NCBI GenBank assembly: GCA_937925645.1
Contig: CALAMB010000389.1
Location: forward strand, 1-8,341
Reading direction: 5' to 3'
DNA: 8,341 nucleotides
Source: an uncultured Acidobacteriota bacterium
GTDB lineage: Bacteria; Acidobacteriota; JAAYUB01
The stretch's first letter is position 1. Each line of letters starts with the position of its first letter. The position numbers were made by a program, and so were the translations under genes. Below are positions 6,350 through 8,341 of this stretch, piece by piece. Below the pieces are notes generated by a model, which saw only the letters and a program-made list of their open reading frames with translations, had not been told where the DNA came from and did no database searches.

Positions 6350-8110
6350 ATGACCAACCCACGAGTCAGACCGCTTGTCGTGATCCTGGCTCTGCTGCTG
6401 ATCGGTGCGACCACCTGCATCGTTCTGGGAGCGGACGCCAGCCGCCGCGGTTTCGACCTGCGATCCGTCCAGCCGCGGGTGTCCACCGGCACCGCCGACC
6501 AGCCCTTCCGGATGGCGCCGGCCATGGCCCGGACGCTCCAGACGGCCGCGCCGGACCGGGCCACCGGCCTCAGTTTTGACCAGCCCCTCGTCACCACCGC
6601 CTGCACCCCCGGCCTGCCCCAGACCGTGACCCTGAAGCTGACCAACCGGACGGGTACCCGCGGCCTGGTCCGGCTGGAATACATCATCGACGACGCCCAG
6701 GGCTTCATCACCGGTCCCGAGTCCGTCTACCTGGGCGCTCGGGACGAGACAACCATCGACGTGACGGTGGTGACCGATCCGGCTCTGCCGCCGGGCCAGA
6801 CGGTCTCCGCCTCGGTTCTCGCCTTCGGGCTGGGATTCTCCACGGTCACCGATGTCCAGAGCCTGATGGCCCTGGCGGTGTGGGAGCTGATCGCCACCGA
6901 ACCCGACGGCGGCCGCATGGACAACGTGGTGGCCGCCTACAACGGTCGGGCCTGGTCCATCACCGGTCATGGCGCCAATGCCAACGTACGCGTCTACAAT
7001 CCGGCCACCGACGCCTGGTCCACCGTCGCCGGCTCCGCGCCGCCGTTCGGCATCAACTACATAAGATCCGGCGCGGTCTACGGCTCCAAAGTCTATATGT
7101 ACGGCGATGCTTCCAATCCCGGCACCAACGGCCTGTGGTCGTACAACATGGCCACCAACGTCTGGACCCTTGAGTCGCCCGGCGGCACGCCGCCGCCCCA
7201 CGCCGGCATCTGGGCCCCGGCCTGGGTGGCCGATCCCGAGACCGGTATCCTCTACATGACCGGCGGCGCCACCGTGCCGGGCAATGGCAACCTGAACACG
7301 GTGTACGTGTACAATCCCGCCACGAACGCCTGGTTGGCCCCGTTGCCCAACTTCACCACGGTCCGGGATTTCCACGCCGCCTTCATCTTCCGGCGCTCCA
7401 GCGACAATCACAAGATGCTGTGCGTGGCCGGGGGCGTCACATCCGGCAGTGTCGAACTGACCAGCACGCAGTGCTACGATTTCAACACCGGTGTTTGGAA
7501 TACTCAAAACGCGGATGTCCCGGCCATTCCCATCACTCTGTGGAGCATGGGTTATTGCCAGGTCGACTGCGGCACGACCCAGTTGTGGATGGCCGGTGGT
7601 GTCACCAATAATTTCTCGACTGTTCTCAATCAGTCCTATTACTGGCACCCCGGCGCCGGCGCCTGGGTGAGCGGCGGAACGTTCCCGTCACCCGCGGTCT
7701 ACCGCACCAGCGCCGCAGCGCTGAACGGCACCGTCTACAAGCTGGGCGGGGCGACCGGCGGCTTCAGCTACACCGGCACCGCCAGCCGGATCGAAGTGTG
7801 CGACGTGTACGACCTGATCTTCGTGGACGACCACGGCCGCTCCAAGCTCTGCATCGACAGCGACACCGGCGACTACGTCTACCACATCCTCACCGGCACC
7901 GGCGCCGGCGAGTACACCGGCACGGGTGTCTTCCAGACTTACAACTACGGCTACTACTTCTACAACCAGGACGGCAACCCGTGGCTCGTCTACGTCAACC
8001 ACGCCACCAACATCAACCGGGCCACCGGCTACATGAAATGGGGCGCCAAGCGGATCAACTCCGTGCTCTACGACCGGATCACCACGGACAATCCGGACAC
8101 CTGCGACTGA
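6350..8110 (+). CDS. Secreted Kelch-repeat protein, paralogue C
   Basis: The product has 586 residues with the same plan as paralogue B: signal peptide 1-28, beta-sandwich-like domain about 72-180, six Kelch blades about 190-483 and shared C-terminal module 487-586. Mature cysteines are 85, 358, 375, 403, 407, 484, 501 and 585. The first four blades are almost the same as in B. Blades five and six differ strongly and in part resemble paralogue A instead (GGVTN, SYY and WVSGGTFPSPA segments). The residues just before the module (IEVCDV) differ from the ITPPCS of A and B. It has its own promoter, leader and terminator. Ligand and activity are unknown. Confidence 0.9.
   Translation: MTNPRVRPLVVILALLLIGATTCIVLGADASRRGFDLRSVQPRVSTGTADQPFRMAPAMARTLQTAAPDRATGLSFDQPLVTTACTPGLPQTVTLKLTNRTGTRGLVRLEYIIDDAQGFITGPESVYLGARDETTIDVTVVTDPALPPGQTVSASVLAFGLGFSTVTDVQSLMALAVWELIATEPDGGRMDNVVAAYNGRAWSITGHGANANVRVYNPATDAWSTVAGSAPPFGINYIRSGAVYGSKVYMYGDASNPGTNGLWSYNMATNVWTLESPGGTPPPHAGIWAPAWVADPETGILYMTGGATVPGNGNLNTVYVYNPATNAWLAPLPNFTTVRDFHAAFIFRRSSDNHKMLCVAGGVTSGSVELTSTQCYDFNTGVWNTQNADVPAIPITLWSMGYCQVDCGTTQLWMAGGVTNNFSTVLNQSYYWHPGAGAWVSGGTFPSPAVYRTSAAALNGTVYKLGGATGGFSYTGTASRIEVCDVYDLIFVDDHGRSKLCIDSDTGDYVYHILTGTGAGEYTGTGVFQTYNYGYYFYNQDGNPWLVYVNHATNINRATGYMKWGAKRINSVLYDRITTDNPDTCD
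6437..6738 (+). repeat. 302-base stretch identical to 4486-4787
   Basis: Partner copy in paralogue C; see the paired entry. Both ends are bounded by single synonymous changes, so the true near-identical region is longer. Confidence 0.93.
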
Positions 8111-8167
8111 TCGTCTTCGCATCCTGTTCTAACCCACAAGGGCCCGCGCCGCGCGCGGGCCCTTTTT
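7808..8167 (+). repeat. 3' cassette, copy 4: C-terminal module plus stop and terminator hairpin
   Basis: This copy codes residues 487-586 of paralogue C, with Asn-to-Asp and Val-to-Ile changes near its start. Bases 7889-8067 are identical to copies 1 and 3. Confidence 0.9.
8138..8167 (+). terminator. Rho-independent terminator after Kelch paralogue C
   Basis: GGGCCCGCGC (8140-8149), loop CGC and GCGCGGGCCC (8153-8162), followed by five T (8163-8167). Confidence 0.85.
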
Positions 8168-8184
8168 CTTTGAAGCATCGGGCG

Positions 8185-8196
8185 GGGGCGCGCCCC
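8185..8196. repeat. 12-base palindrome GGGGCGCGCCCC
   Basis: A perfect palindrome within a very GC-rich patch (8180-8210) between the terminator and the next gene. It may be a second hairpin or simply base composition. Confidence 0.25.
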
Positions 8197-8287
8197 GGCC
8201 GCCCGGGCCGATTTCGGGTTGCATCGTCCCGCCGGATGACTTAACCTGTGGATGGACAATCCCTTTTCGCTGCATGCACTCTCTCAC

Positions 8288-8292
8288 GGAGG
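8288..8292 (+). promoter_or_regulatory. Ribosome binding site GGAGG of the last gene
   Basis: GGAGG lies six bases before ATG 8299. A weak promoter candidate upstream (TTGCAT at 8219-8224, 17 bases, TAACCT at 8242-8247) is too poor to annotate separately. Confidence 0.6.
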
Positions 8293-8298
8293 CCGCAC

Positions 8299-8341
8299 AT
8301 GACCGAAGAGCGCAAGGCGTGGGTCATCTCGGTGGACATGG
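8299..8341 (+). CDS. Start of an unidentified gene, cut by the window end
   Basis: Only 14 residues are visible (MTEERKAWVISVDM), after a good ribosome binding site. The WVISVDM stretch looks like a first beta strand of an alpha/beta domain and there is no signal peptide, so a cytoplasmic protein is likely. Too little is present to name it. It follows the terminator of paralogue C and so is probably a separate transcription unit. Confidence 0.6.
   Translation, partial: MTEERKAWVISVDM

Noticed and set aside
6287..7648. 453-residue antisense open frame over paralogue C
   Set aside because: It mirrors the sense codons of a GC-rich gene, is rich in Gly/Val/Arg low-complexity sequence and has no start signals. 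The same shadow appears opposite the other paralogues.
2444..8110. Direct repeats as a CRISPR array or insertion sequence
   Set aside because: The repeat units are whole genes of about 1.95 kb. There are no short regular spacers, transposase, terminal inverted repeats or target duplications.

Overview
The window reads as GC-rich bacterial chromosome with ordinary bacterial signals: GGAGG-type ribosome binding sites, sigma-70-like promoters and GC-rich hairpin terminators. The secreted Kelch proteins with a shared C-terminal module remind me of Acidobacteriota and related environmental bacteria. That assignment is from memory of protein style only and is weak.

Layout, all on the + strand. (1) 1-868 is the 3' part of a radical-SAM tRNA methylthiotransferase of the MtaB type, a housekeeping gene. 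(2) 1046-2254 encodes a 402-residue secreted protein. It has an N-terminal alpha/beta domain resembling a glutamine-amidotransferase-like (ThuA-type) fold, a calcium-loop-like motif and a 100-residue C-terminal module. (3) 2444-4207, 4399-6156 and 6350-8110 are three tandem paralogues of 585-587 residues. Each has a signal peptide, a beta-sandwich-like N-terminal domain, about six Kelch blades and the same 100-residue C-terminal module. (4) 8299-8341 is the start of an unidentified gene.

Each of the four secreted-protein genes appears to be its own transcription unit, with a recognisable promoter and ribosome binding site in front and a near-identical GGGCCCGCGC hairpin behind. The most striking point is the 3' cassette of about 355 bp, made of the C-terminal module, the stop codon and the terminator. 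It is almost identical at the DNA level in all four genes, although the first gene is otherwise unrelated to the Kelch genes. A 179-base stretch is identical in genes 1, 3 and 4, including synonymous positions. This points to recent cassette exchange or gene conversion.

The three Kelch genes look like a tandem array with a repeat period of about 1.95 kb. Genes 3 and 4 share a perfect 302-base run near their 5' ends, yet they diverge strongly in the last two Kelch blades just before the constant C-terminal module. The overall picture is a locus of exported proteins with constant ends and changeable middles, probably acting at or outside the cell surface. No catalytic function can be assigned to any of the four.
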